A program made the position numbers and the translations under genes. A stretch of 42,532 nucleotides of DNA from positions 1-42,532 of the forward strand of contig NW_025955301.1 in the NCBI RefSeq assembly GCF_022376445.1, read 5' to 3'. How positions within the stretch are numbered: position 1 is the first letter of the stretch; each line of letters begins with the position of its first letter. Of this stretch, positions 1 to 10,348 are shown one piece after another. The notes beneath the pieces were generated by a model. The model was not told where the DNA came from and searched no databases. It saw only the letters and a list, made by a program, of their open reading frames with translations. The DNA comes from Fomitopsis serialis (taxonomy: Eukaryota; Basidiomycota; Agaricomycetes; Polyporales; Fomitopsidaceae).

Positions 1-93
1 GGTAAGTACGACAACACGCTCGATGATCGACTCGGAGAGTCTGTGCCCCTGTGGTGTACTAGGTCCTCGTGATCACCTTGTGTCGACTCTGAC

Positions 94-916
94 TTAGTAC
101 AATTTGTTTTGTGCCATACAGCTCAACAAATTACGCACCTGAGTGTGAGAATATGACTCGCTGGTTGCGACGAATGTTAATGCGGCATAGGAGTGCGAAG
201 TTATTACAGCATACCTCCACATCGAAGTCGTCACATTGTTCACGAGGCTCCGGCACTTCCTCGTCGTCATCCTCCTCCTGTGATTGGGTGCCCTGTCTTT
301 CTTCGCCGCTGTCACCGAGAGCGTCTTCAATGTTGGCAGGAGTAGCAGCCCGTGGAAGAATACGAGCAAGAGGCTGGGAGCGCATAACACTAGACTCTTG
401 TGACTTCGGGCGAAGTGGCGCTGACCTAGTAGCGCCGGAGGACTTGACTCGGATTGGCTTCGCAATTCGGATGTCTGTTCCGGAGTCCGAATCATCGTTA
501 ATGACTGCAGGTCCATGTCGCCTAGATTCTATGCAGAGGGGATCATTTGATGAGCACGGGGACCATACTCAAGTATCTGCTATCGCGATCATTGCCCACG
601 GACTGCAACTTACTTGAACCATCAGATTTGACGGAGCGCACAACTTTGGCCTTCTTCGGCTTGTGGCGCTCCGACACTTCCTCTTCAGCGCGATGACCGA
701 CCAGGCCACCTCTCTCAACTACAGACTCCGCTCTCTTGCGCTTTTCCTTGTCCGGCTTCGTTGCAACTACTGCTTGCATAGGCTGGTAGGCGTTTGCTGG
801 ATGCAAGGGTGAGTCTACACAGTTGGAGTAGGATGTGTATGCGACCTACACTTATCGGTTGACTGCTCCGAAGAATCAGGTTTTGGTTTTGACGGCGCAC
901 GACTCTTTGGGATCAT
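94..916 (-). CDS. Hypothetical disordered, charged (nuclear-like) protein, four exons
   Basis: I do not recognise the family. On the minus strand four exons (916-850, 796-614, 528-215, 138-94) join through three GT-AG introns of 53, 85 and 76 bp into one in-frame reading of 203 codons including the stop, which supports a real gene. The product is low in hydrophobic residues. It has a Pro/Lys/Ser-rich start, a basic cluster (KPDKEKRKRA, then HKPKKAKVV), a Ser/Arg-rich middle, and an acidic stretch (QEEDDDEEVPEPREQ) near the end. This composition resembles an intrinsically disordered nuclear protein; no enzyme motif is visible. The ATG at 916 is the first methionine after plausible splice acceptors, but the frame is open a little further upstream, so an additional 5' exon is possible. 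It is divergent to the Plavaka transposase at 1671; whether it belongs to that element is unknown. Confidence 0.5.
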
Positions 917-1670
917 CGACGCCCACTCTACATCATGATACCGAATAGGTGAGTATCATACCACAACAGGTGTCTGCGTGATATTCACTTTTCGAAGCAC
1001 CCTGTGAAGCAACACGGCTAGGGCGTCCAGCTGTACACGATGAGCGCGAGCTGGGGTAAGTAGATCCAGCTATTGTACATTGGCGGACAGCTCACACAAA
1101 GGAGGATTCTCTTCATTATCAGGATCGTGCTGGACCATGCCCATATCCGCGGTTGACTTCCGACCAGCTCGAGGGCCACGGTGCGTAGCGGTTGACATGG
1201 TAAGCTGAAGCCTTCGAACACGGAACGATTGTTGATGTGGATGATATGAATAGGATAGCGAGGTACCAGCAGGACAGCAAAGGAACAAGACAGCGAAGGA
1301 ACAGGTCGGATAGCGAAGAAACAGGACAGCGAAGAAACACTGGCAGGACAGCGACGTAACAAACCAAACCGAAGTACGGTCGAAGGGAAGGAACAAGGGC
1401 ACCAAACGGGATCTGCTGGCACCCGTTGACATGTGATGTAGCGGGTTGTGAATGTGCAAAATATGCACGGCCACTAGCGAGGTCGACCGTGTGACATTCC
1501 CGTACGTTCAACTCCTACCTTCGCAAGTGCCGAGTGTCAACACATTTCTAGCTAGTCATTCAGCACTCTGTACTCACGCTTCTATACTTTGGTGAGTGTC
1601 ATAGCCGTCTTTTGACCCTACTGCGCAACTCATTTGTATTTACTTCAGGTATTGATCAATCGACCTCGCT
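917..1670. other. Intergenic region between divergent genes
   Basis: This 750-bp gap separates the minus-strand hypothetical gene from the plus-strand Plavaka transposase. It holds a short minisatellite (see 1252-1360). A GT-AG intron-like stretch (about 1591-1648, ending in a pyrimidine-rich TTTACTTCAG) just upstream of the transposase ATG could be a 5' UTR intron. No convincing coding exon was found; minus-strand open frames here are translations of the minisatellite. Confidence 0.4.
1252..1360. repeat. Minisatellite, about 16-bp unit
   Basis: About five to six imperfect copies of a unit close to AGGACAGCGAAGAAAC occur in tandem, with unit length drifting between 16 and 20 bp. The repeat makes spurious Cys/Leu/Ser-rich open frames on the minus strand. 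Confidence 0.7.
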
Positions 1671-4600
1671 ATGCCATACATCTGCAGCGGCTGCGCATCC
1701 TCTTTCACTGGCCATGGCGCCTTCATTCGACATCTACAACAAAGTACCCTGGGAGCTTGTCAGCTCGCACGTCAACGACACGAGGATGCTATGCGCTATC
1801 CAAGTCGCCGAGATAGTCATCGACGGGCTGCGCGTTCACGGTCGCAGTCGAAGCATGGGGACCGAGATCGAGAAGACGTGGATATGCATTCCACAGCTGA
1901 TGCTCCACACGATGAAGACTTACCAGTTGCATTTGAGGGAGACTACTTCGGAGCTGCTGGTGAGTATGCTGCTGGAGACCTTCCCTTTGACGATGGAGAT
2001 GCGGATGTGGACGCGAGCACCGACGCAGCAACCTGTCGGCATGATGACGAGTCGGGCGGCAACTCGGACAGTGACTCTGACGATGAAGACGTTGGTCAAG
2101 ACCTCACTGAGGTGGCTACAGCCCTAGGCGACGATCTTCCGCTCGATCCTCCAGTGCACCACGCCCCGTCTACTGCTATGGACATCGACCCTGTCCCGGG
2201 CCCGAGTCCTCGGGCATCCCCGACGCGGCCGCTGCCCCTGGTGGCATACATGTCGACGCGCATATTCAGCTCCGCCAATCTCCCGCCTATGTAGTCCCAT
2301 TCGGCGGTGAAGCCGGGAAAACTTCGACGCCTCCTGTGGGTCAACCTGCACGTTCGGGATATGAGACCTATGCAGACGAGGTTGATCCTAAGGATGATAA
2401 CTTGTACGCGCCCTTCGCATCTCGCGTTGATTGGGAGATTGCCCAGTGGGCGAAACTGCGTGGATTGGGGTCGACGGCTTTCTCTGATCTGCTCGCTATA
2501 GAAGAGGTAAGTCGGCAACAGTACCATGAACGTTTGACTTATGTGACTTACATTTGCTGGAAGGTTCGCGAACGACTGGTCTGTCATACAAGAACGCGGA
2601 TGAGCTCAACAAGATTATCGACAACAAGCTGCCGAATCGTCGGCCAGCGTTCCATCGTTTTGAAGCTTGTGTAGGCGACGAACAATTCGCGATGTTCTGT
2701 CGTGACATCTTAGAATGTATTGCTGCTCTCTACGGTGATACTGAGCATGCGCGTACATATGTGTTGCTCCCGAGCGCCACTATGCCGACGCCGACTGTAC
2801 CATCCGCCTGTACCATGATCTACATACGGGACAGTGGTGGTGGGCAACTCAGGTAAGCTAACAGCCTCGATAGCAAATCTAGTGCTAAAATCACATACAG
2901 AAGCATCTGGAGAGCGAGATGCCAGGAGCGACAATCATCCCAGTCATCTTATCATCAGACAAAACCCAGCTGACATCGTTCCGCAACAAGACTGCGTACC
3001 CAGTCTACCTTACGATTGGGAATCTGCCGAAGGAGATTCGAAGGAAACCATCGCACCGAGGACAGATTCTCCTCGCATACCTCCCAACCAGCCGGCTCGA
3101 GCACATCAAGAATAAGGCAGCTCGCCGCAGGACCCTCGCGAACCTCTTCCACGCCTGCATGTCGATGGCGACTGAGCCTCTCCGTGTCGCTGGCGTTGAC
3201 GGTGTCCCTATGGCAAGCGGAGATGGTATTGTCCGGCGCTGCCACCCGATCTTGGTGATCTACGTTGGCGACTATCCGGAACAGGTCCTCGTGACGGGGA
3301 CCTACACTGGAGATTGTCCAATCTGCAAATGCCCTCACGACGAACTTGGTACATACCCTTGCCCATACGACTATCGCAATCTCGACGAAGCGCTGGATGC
3401 ACTCGCTTTCGCGGGGACTGGTGAATACAACCGTGCTTGTGATGACGCCGGCATCAAGCCAATCCAACACCCGTTCTGGGAAGGCCTACCGTACGTCGAT
3501 ATATACCGCGCAATCACGCCCGATATTCTTCATCAGTTACATCAAGGCATCATCAAGCACCTCCTGGCGTGGCTGACGGATATCGTTGGCGAGCACGAGA
3601 TTGACGCGCGAGTCAAACGTCTTCCCCCGAACCACAGCATTCATATCTTCCAGAAAGGCATCTCTGGTCTGACGCGCGTGACAGGAACCGAGCACAAGCA
3701 AATCGCTCGGTTCATTCTTGGACTTGTCATCGACGTACGTCTGCCGCACGGCGAGTCAACGGAGGATTTGGTCAGCGCAACAAAGTCCCTCCTCGACTTC
3801 CTATACATGGCTCAGTATTCGGTCCATTCGAGCACGACGCTCGACGCGCTTGAACGCACACTATCTGACTTCCATACGAAGAAGTCTATCTTCGTCAGCC
3901 TCGGTGCGCGTGGCAACTTCCTCATCCCAAAGCTCCATATGCTTCTTCATTATGTTCGCGCGATCAAGCTCTACGGTACGACCGATAACTACAACACCGA
4001 AGCAACAGAACGCCTTCATATCGACTTCGCAAAAGAAGCCTATCGCTCGACCAACCATAAGAACGAATTCCCCCAAATGACAAAATGGCTCGAGCGCCGC
4101 GAAAAGGTCTTGCAGCATGCGCAGTACGTCAAATGGCGCATTCTCCACGCGGAAGCTCAAGCAGACCCTCGTCGTACGGAACCTGAGCCCGCCGCTGCCG
4201 ATGAAAAAACACGCTGGCGGCCACCCGATATGGCGTGTCCGTTGTATCACCACATGACAAAGTGGCCTACCCGCAACGCTGTACCTATCACCGAGCTTGT
4301 GGCTCCTTCGGGGTACGGCGCGACGCACCTCATGCCGGCTCTGGCTCGTTTTGTAGTGGAGTTGAATGCACCGACATTGACGAAGAACGAGGTTGAACGG
4401 CGAGCTGCCAATCTCACATTCCCTTTCCAGGCCCTCCCGGTGTACCACAAGATCAAATTCCGCAATATGGAGTACTACGGCAATGAAACCCTCGATTCAA
4501 TTCATGCACAGCCCCTACGAGTAGGGTCACATGGCAATGTTCTCGCTCATCCACGCTTCGACACAGCACTTGTTCGTGTTCAGCGCGATACTGGTCAGCC

Positions 4601-5036
4601 TCGCGCTCGTTTACAGGGTATGTCTTCCTACTATGTATCCGGCACTTTGAATACTGATGAATTGATTGTTGCCGCGGTGATAGATACACGCATTGGACAA
4701 GTGCGAGCGGTCTTTTCGTTGCCACAAAAATACCTGCTACGGCTCTTCCCGACACTCACTCAAGTCCCACGGCATCTAGTGTACATCGAATGGTTCTCGA
4801 AATTCACGGCTGAACCTGACCCACGATATCAAATGTACAAAGTACAGAGATTGACGGGTAACGCGAAGATAGCATCTGTTGTACCACTTACTCTACTTGA
4901 GCGCAGCGTACACCTCTTTCCAAAGTGGGGCGGACCTGTTCCGAATGCCTGGCAAAGCACGAACGTTTTGGACGAATGTACGGCCTTCTATCTTAATCCG
5001 ACAAAGGACTCACATAGCTACTATAACCTGTATTAG
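1671..5036 (+). pseudogene. Plavaka-type (CACTA-like) transposase, frameshifted
   Basis: Transposase of the basidiomycete Plavaka group, related to CACTA/EnSpm elements, recognised from family landmarks. The N-terminus has a zinc-finger-like start (CxxC then H, from 1680), followed by an acidic Ser/Asp region. Next comes the block GLSYKNADELNKIIDNKLP (about 2580). WWWATQ ends one exon and KHLESEMPGATIIPVI starts the next at 2901, after a 48-bp intron (2853-2900). The long C-terminal exon (2901-5036) is intact and includes SSDKTQLT, IGNLPKEIRRKP, KAARRRTLANLFHACM, ITPDILHQLHQG and NTEATERLHIDFAK. The N-terminal part is broken: the frame moves by -1 near 2150-2240, at the intron 2507-2563, and near 2760. 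The acidic catalytic residues presumably lie in the intact part; I did not assign them. No terminal inverted repeats could be paired by eye, so the element's ends are unknown. Real decay and assembly errors cannot be separated here. Confidence 0.85.
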
Positions 5037-5853
5037 AGCGAATCATAAAACTGTTGTTGCACATTGCCCGTGTTCTCTGTGATATCGATAATGTGTTCAG
5101 AATAATCTTCCATTGTTGCGAGTCCGTACAATATTGGTACATTATGCATATTGGCGCGAATTACGGAAATAGGGTTTTCCTGATGTAGGCGAATCGGTAG
5201 CAAAAAGTGAGTATCTTACCTTGACGAACGAATGGCGACTGAGACTGTGAGACACTAAAGGAAGTCTGCACGAGGTGTCAGAAAGAGCACAGAACGAGAA
5301 GAGCAGGGGATACTGGCATACAGGTAACAGGGCTGAAAACAACTATGGGACAGGCAGTGAGCTGTCGCCTGATCGTCTTTGACAGTGTCGGGAAGCACAT
5401 ACTGGATATATTGGATTGACGAGTGAAACAGGCTGTGTAGAACAGGCCTATAATCACAGTTCCAGTAGAAATTTTTCGACGAAGGAGTGAGCGACTGTAA
5501 AATTTACAACTGGGTTGAACAGCCCGAAAGGTCTTCGCACGAAGGGCAACAAACCTCAATCAATGTTGGAGAGACAATTCTGGGAGAGTGCAGGAACGAC
5601 GAAGCAATGAGAGGAGGTGGCTTGCCGACTGAATGGCAAGGGTGTGAGCAGACGAAAAGAACGACGAGAGTATAGTGGGGAAAGAGCGAGTGGGCACCGT
5701 CGGAAGGTGAGGCCAAAACCGAACTTGCCCTCTATGGCAAGTCTGGCATAGGCCATGGCGACTCGGCCTATGGCAGACCTCGCTATGCATCGGGTTCTGC
5801 TCTCATATTGTACTGTATTCCTGCTGTCTTCAATTTGATTCGGGCACAGGTAT
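5037..5853. other. Intergenic region without a recognised gene
   Basis: AT-richer sequence downstream of the Plavaka transposase. It may contain that element's 3' end, but I could not find a matching inverted repeat on the other side. Open frames here are short and low in recognisable motifs. Confidence 0.4.
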
Positions 5854-6534
5854 ATGGCAGCAGTACGAGCAGCAGTCGCCACCCTTCTATCCAAAGACTG
5901 ACATCGTGAGATCCAGCTCGACGAGCATCTCCATCGGGCTACTGCAATTCAAAACCTCCTGGAAGACGATGCGACAAGGTCAGCAAATAAGTACGACAAG
6001 TTATATACAGAGATGTACTTACAGGGATTACTTCGGCATGCAATCCAGGTCGGGGAGATACAGACTCTCACCACGAGCCTGTGAGTAGTTCTGCTGGCCT
6101 CGGCCAGCACAACCAATCCTCGATGGACAGGGTCAGCATAAATAATTTCATTCGGCATTTGCTCACAGATGACTGCTCAGGATTGAGCGATTACGATTGG
6201 CTTCTTCACACCACGATGGATATTACCATTTTGAAGCGAAGAAGCCAGCCATATCGAGCTGTGAGGCTATTGTAGCAGCATGTACAGTGGAACATCAATT
6301 ACCATCGGGAGGAACGACAGCCTAGAACAGTCAGAGTCGACACGGAAGTCACAACATCGCTCAAAACACACCTTGGAGGTACTTGAAAGTGTGAGTGACT
6401 TGCCTCCCCTTATTCCGAGCCCCAGACATCCGAGCCATTCACACAGCCTTGAAGCTGTTCTGCTCGTCAAACCAAGGATTGGCACACCGACCAGCGACAG
6501 CCAGAGCCTGGGGGGATCCTGGGAGGTGCTATCA
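5854..6534 (+). pseudogene. Unknown gene, at least two exons, decayed
   Basis: Not a family I can name. From the ATG at 5854 the frame reads MAAVRAAVATLLSKD, then an in-frame TGA (5899-5901), then a clearly protein-like helical stretch (LDEHLHRATAIQNLLEDDA, later YTEMYLQGLLRHAIQVGEI) ending at a GTGAGT donor at 6081. A 100-bp intron (6081-6180) joins in phase to IERLRLASSHHDGYYHFEAKK, which runs to about 6300. There a -1 frame change leads into a Pro/Ser-rich part (LESVSDLPPLIPSPRHPSHS, later KPRIGTPTSDSQ) ending at another GTGAGC donor at 6535. The stop codon plus frame change suggest a pseudogene. It converges on the integrase-like gene. No later exon was found with confidence. Confidence 0.4.
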
Positions 6535-7020
6535 GTGAGCCACATCAATGACTCGGTGCGAAGAAGCAGTGGCAGTGCGGCTCGGGATCATCCGCACGAA
6601 AGAAGCACGAACTCTCACCGCATGTACGACTCGGATCCACTGATCTTGGGTGTAGCATTGCTGAGTGTCTGTGGGAACATTTACTGCTGTATACAGGGGA
6701 TGGTCGTCTTCGCTATCCGAGCGGGCGTAGCGGAGCCCGTTGACTCGGTGCGAGTGCGGCGCCTCCGAGTCGGAGGCTATGACTCGGTCACTCAGATGTA
6801 CGTCAAACTTTGGACTCCGAGTCGCTCGTGATCTACCGCCCTGACACTGGCACAGATTGGGTGCAGCGCGACTGCGGTACCACTCGTCACAAAATACAGT
6901 CGTTATTGTCGTACTAGTAGGCTCGTAGTAGTAACGAAATGCCAGCCAGTCGTCACCCGGAGAGAATGAGTTTCGCATGGACTATGTACAGTACAGATAA
7001 TGCAATCAATAGCCCGACTG
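6535..7020. other. Gap with GACTCGG-rich palindromic motif
   Basis: No supported exon. The stretch contains repeated GACTCGG words and a perfect 8-bp-arm palindrome GCCTCCGAGTCGGAGGC at 6761-6777. Related words recur near 18187 and 40879 in the window. Confidence 0.45.
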
Positions 7021-8974
7021 TCAAAACATATCCATATACTGGCTCTGGAGGTATGCCAATGCATTCACCCAGCAGGCTGCTAGACTTGCTTGATCTGCAT
7101 GAGCCGACCACGGCTCAATCGCCTGTGCTAGGACACCAATGACTCTGTCCAAAGCATCAACTCCTGGCTCCTCGGGAGGTTCAACCTCGACCTCGTTCAG
7201 CCGCTCGGGTGGACCAACCCTACCAATCCATGACGATGCACCATCGGTTTGGGTGTTGTTCTGATGGTAGGCACGCAAAAGACGATCCTCGCGTAGTGCC
7301 TCCCAGTCGACACCATACACCTCCAGCTCCTCCATAGTCTGAGCTTCATCGGGCAATTGATCTCCACGTACTCCATGAACGAGCATGTCGAAGACGAACA
7401 TGTCTATGGGCGAGCGATTGGGCCCATCTCGGATTTGGATTCGGTGGTGGTTCCAACCATCAGCGAAGAAGGCAAGCTCGTCATTGATGCGATCGAGGAA
7501 GAGCAGATGTAGGAGCCAGATGTGATTGTCGTTGTTGAGATCAAGGCCATAATGAACCTCGAGTGTCGTGAAAAATTCCGCCCACTTTGCACCGACTTGT
7601 GCAGTGACATCGACCCAGAGACGCTCGATGCGAACATTGTGGATGCTCCTATAATTCCATGCGATGTCATTCACGAATCACAATTTGAAATCCCATCCCT
7701 TAGATAGATGCCTTACCTGCCCCATATGTACGAGCCCCGTCGCTCACCGCGGTTCGCTTCCATCCATGCAGCAACAGCCAGATTCTCTACACCATGATCG
7801 CCACGTACACGGGAAGGTACCCCAAAGATCTCTGCTCCAGCAAGGAACAGCTGGAGAACAGTAGCTGCACGATTATTGCCATGTGCCCGTAGTGCAGTTA
7901 TGAGACGAGAGTAACCATCTATAAATCCGTGGATTACGATCTTCCAGCGGATAAGGCCTAATATATCCAGTCATCGTCAGTACAGTCATGTAAGAGCCCC
8001 AAAACACTGGTGACCGAACACACCATGCTGGCCGTCATGATGCCATAATGCATTTGGACCGGCCACCTTGTATTTTCGGCGTCGTATGCGAATACGCTCA
8101 AAGGTCCGGTGGATAGGGTCAATGCGGGAAAGGGAAGATCGTATTCGCTGACGAGGTACACGGTGGCCGAGCTGTCGCAGCATTCCATCCAGCATCGTGA
8201 TGCCTGCACGGGGATAATGCATGCGAAGCTGCTTGAGGAGGTCATCAAGCTGGGCATCGGTCAGGAGGGTTAAAGGACCGGTAAAAGACGAGATATGATC
8301 CGCATATTGGCCATCGCCCATCATAGCAGGCCCATCCATGTGAGCTAAGGCTTCAGGGAGAATCGGGTCTAGTAGGTCATCGTGATCATCTTCCGACACC
8401 TGGATTGGTTCGGCCGAGAGATCAGATGTGGGGAAGGGATTTTGCTGAGGTTCGGCGATCTGGTATTCCAGTAGAGCATTGCGGACTGTTGATCGCCCGA
8501 CATTCAAGAAACGAGCGAGGCCTGCAATCGAACGATGCTGATATGCCCACTCTAGCCAAGTCGGGTCGATTGTGATCCTAGGCCGACCAGGCCGACCAGT
8601 TTGAGCCCGTGTCACAATTTCAGGCCGACCGTGGTGAGACTGATCCAGGGCTTCGCGGTACTGCAGACGGATGTCGTACAGCATAAGACCGACACCATTT
8701 TGAATGTGGCCCAGTTCACCTGGAGGGAATGTCGCTGCATGCTGTTCCACGGTGGTAGGTGAGATCAGTAACCTCACCTGATTGTATCATGACCGCGACA
8801 TACCTCGGTGACGAGCTGCCCAAACTGATTGAGATCATCTCCAAGGCGCTCGAGTACTGTCGAATCTGTCGGATTCGCAAGGGCAGTCTCGACTGAATGG
8901 ACATATCCATTGAAGCGGTGGTAGAACTCGCTTAACAGCGACTGTGGCCCGCGTCCAGTAGCATCGTCACTCAT
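7021..8974 (-). CDS. Integrase-like DDE catalytic core protein, 585 aa, intact
   Basis: Belongs to a basidiomycete family with a retroviral-integrase-like core; transposon-derived, function in the cell unknown. Four exons on the minus strand (8974-8804, 8741-8024, 7957-7717, 7648-7021) join through introns of 62, 66 and 68 bp in correct phase to 586 codons including the stop, with no break. Residues near 110-160 read as a helix-turn-helix (GRPRITIDPTWLEWAYQHRS, then GLARFLNVGRSTVRNALLEY). The catalytic triad is visible: Asp293 in WHHDGQHG, Asp350 in VRGDHGVENL and Glu385 in SIHNVRIERLWVDV, with 34 residues between the second Asp and Glu, as in retroviral integrases. The C-terminus has the family blocks INDELAFFADGWNHHRIQIR and DMFVFDMLVHGVRGD. 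No LTRs, gag or reverse transcriptase flank it, so it is either a DNA-transposon gene or a domesticated one. Confidence 0.85.
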
Positions 8975-9368
8975 GCTTCCATGCTAAGCTACTAGTGTGA
9001 GTGCAGAACCCGGAGGGACAGATGATGCTAACTTACAATGGCTGTGTTGCAAATTATTGCCTCAGAGTGTCGGAGAACGAGATGTACAACACAGTGGACA
9101 AGTGTGACGATGACCAGGAGTGAGCAATGACGAGGACAGCGAGTCAAGCCAATCTGATTGATTGATCCTCGATGTGCTCTGAGGCTTACCGCACGTCAGG
9201 CCGAATTTTTGCGCAGGATGTCTAGGCTGGATATCCGACAGATAATGTCATGAAAGTATCGTTATTCGTTATGTTCTAGCGCATTTAATGTAACGTGATA
9301 CATGTTGAGACTACATTCCTTGGCCTGTCTATGCTGCTGGAGTATAAGTCTGAGGACTGCTTACAGCG
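8975..9368. other. 5' flank of the integrase-like gene
   Basis: Nearly 400 bp between the start codon of the integrase-like gene and the MITE. It presumably holds that gene's promoter. No coding exon or clear inverted repeat was seen. Confidence 0.4.
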
Positions 9369-9370
9369 TA

Positions 9371-10346
9371 CAGTGCCGGACAACCAAAGGCAACAAATTT
9401 TGTAGCGCCCGATCGGAATAAATTTGGGGCAAACTGACTGCAGGAATGGACTCAGGGGGGCGAAATACGCACAAAAATGGTCTTCCGAAGTTTTTCCCAC
9501 GAAAAATTGGGTTGGCCAATATTTTGAGGTCGTTCATCGGCATATTAGGCGCCCTACAGGGTCTCATATCGCGATGTTTGGGGCAGCCTGACCACGCAGC
9601 AAGTCCATAAGTGACCTGAGAACGCATATCTTGTGTAGACAACTTAGTTAGCAGCAGCAGTAAGTAGCATGAATCAAGAGGTCGGTGGCCTGGTCAAATC
9701 GACAGTAAATAGTTGATAACTTGACTGACCTGCTATAAATGGAGACGCTATCATTCGCTTATTGACATACTGCAAACATACCAGTTTCGCCGCGGCACGA
9801 AATCGCTCAGATCAGATATGTCCGTTCGGGCTTGGGTACGACTTCAAGCATATGCCAATACCAGTATTGCACAATGTGATCAACAGTACTTACAAGTAAT
9901 CCGGTGCAACAACATCGTGATTGTGAAGTGTTAAGCACTATAGAACGAAGCAAATGCTATCTGCAAACGGTCTAAGTGCGAATACAGCATGCCAAGACGA
10001 AGCGAACTAATCATATCCCACGAGCGGCAAGTCACTAGCGCCGAGACTTCAGGAATTTATTGAAGCACCGGAACTTTTGGTATTGCCACGATAATATGGG
10101 ATCATACTCCTCTCATCAAAAGGAGTCGATTGGCGGTTTTTCGGCGGTTTTTGGACGAGATTTAGGGGTTGGCCAATATTTTTGGGGTCAAAACTAGTAT
10201 ATTGACTTTTATGGGACAACGGCTCGATGGATTTTGCTCGGAGGTAGCTCAAAATGTTCCTTGAGCCTATCTGCATCGTTTCCGATGACTCCGGTGCGCG
10301 GGCAAAACGGTCGACAAAATTTGTTGCCTTTGGTTGTCCGGCACTG
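9371..10346. mobile_element. pogo/Tc1-mariner-like MITE with 33-bp TIRs and TA target sites
   Basis: Perfect inverted repeats of 33 bp (9371-9403 and 10314-10346) begin CAGTGCCGGACAACCAAAGG and are flanked on both sides by TA, the target duplication of the Tc1/mariner group. Including the flanks the perfect match is 36 bp (9368-9403 and 10314-10349). The element is 976 bp. It has no transposase; the open frames inside are short. Two direct copies of GGGTTGGCCAATATTTT (about 9509 and 10166) lie inside, so each half contains related subterminal sequence. A CAGTG start fits the pogo/Fot branch known in fungi, but the subfamily call is inferred from the TIR only. Confidence 0.8.
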
Positions 10347-10348
10347 TA

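Noticed and set aside
1018..1511. Three overlapping minus-strand open frames of about 130 codons
   Set aside because: They translate the 16-bp minisatellite in different frames and show no family motif.
1540..5560. Terminal inverted repeats for the Plavaka element
   Set aside because: I compared flanks for CACT-like starts and short inverted matches but found none that pair convincingly, so I give no element boundaries.
7021..8974. LTR retrotransposon as source of the integrase-like gene
   Set aside because: No LTRs, gag, reverse transcriptase or RNase H occur nearby, and the protein belongs to a stand-alone family with its own helix-turn-helix.
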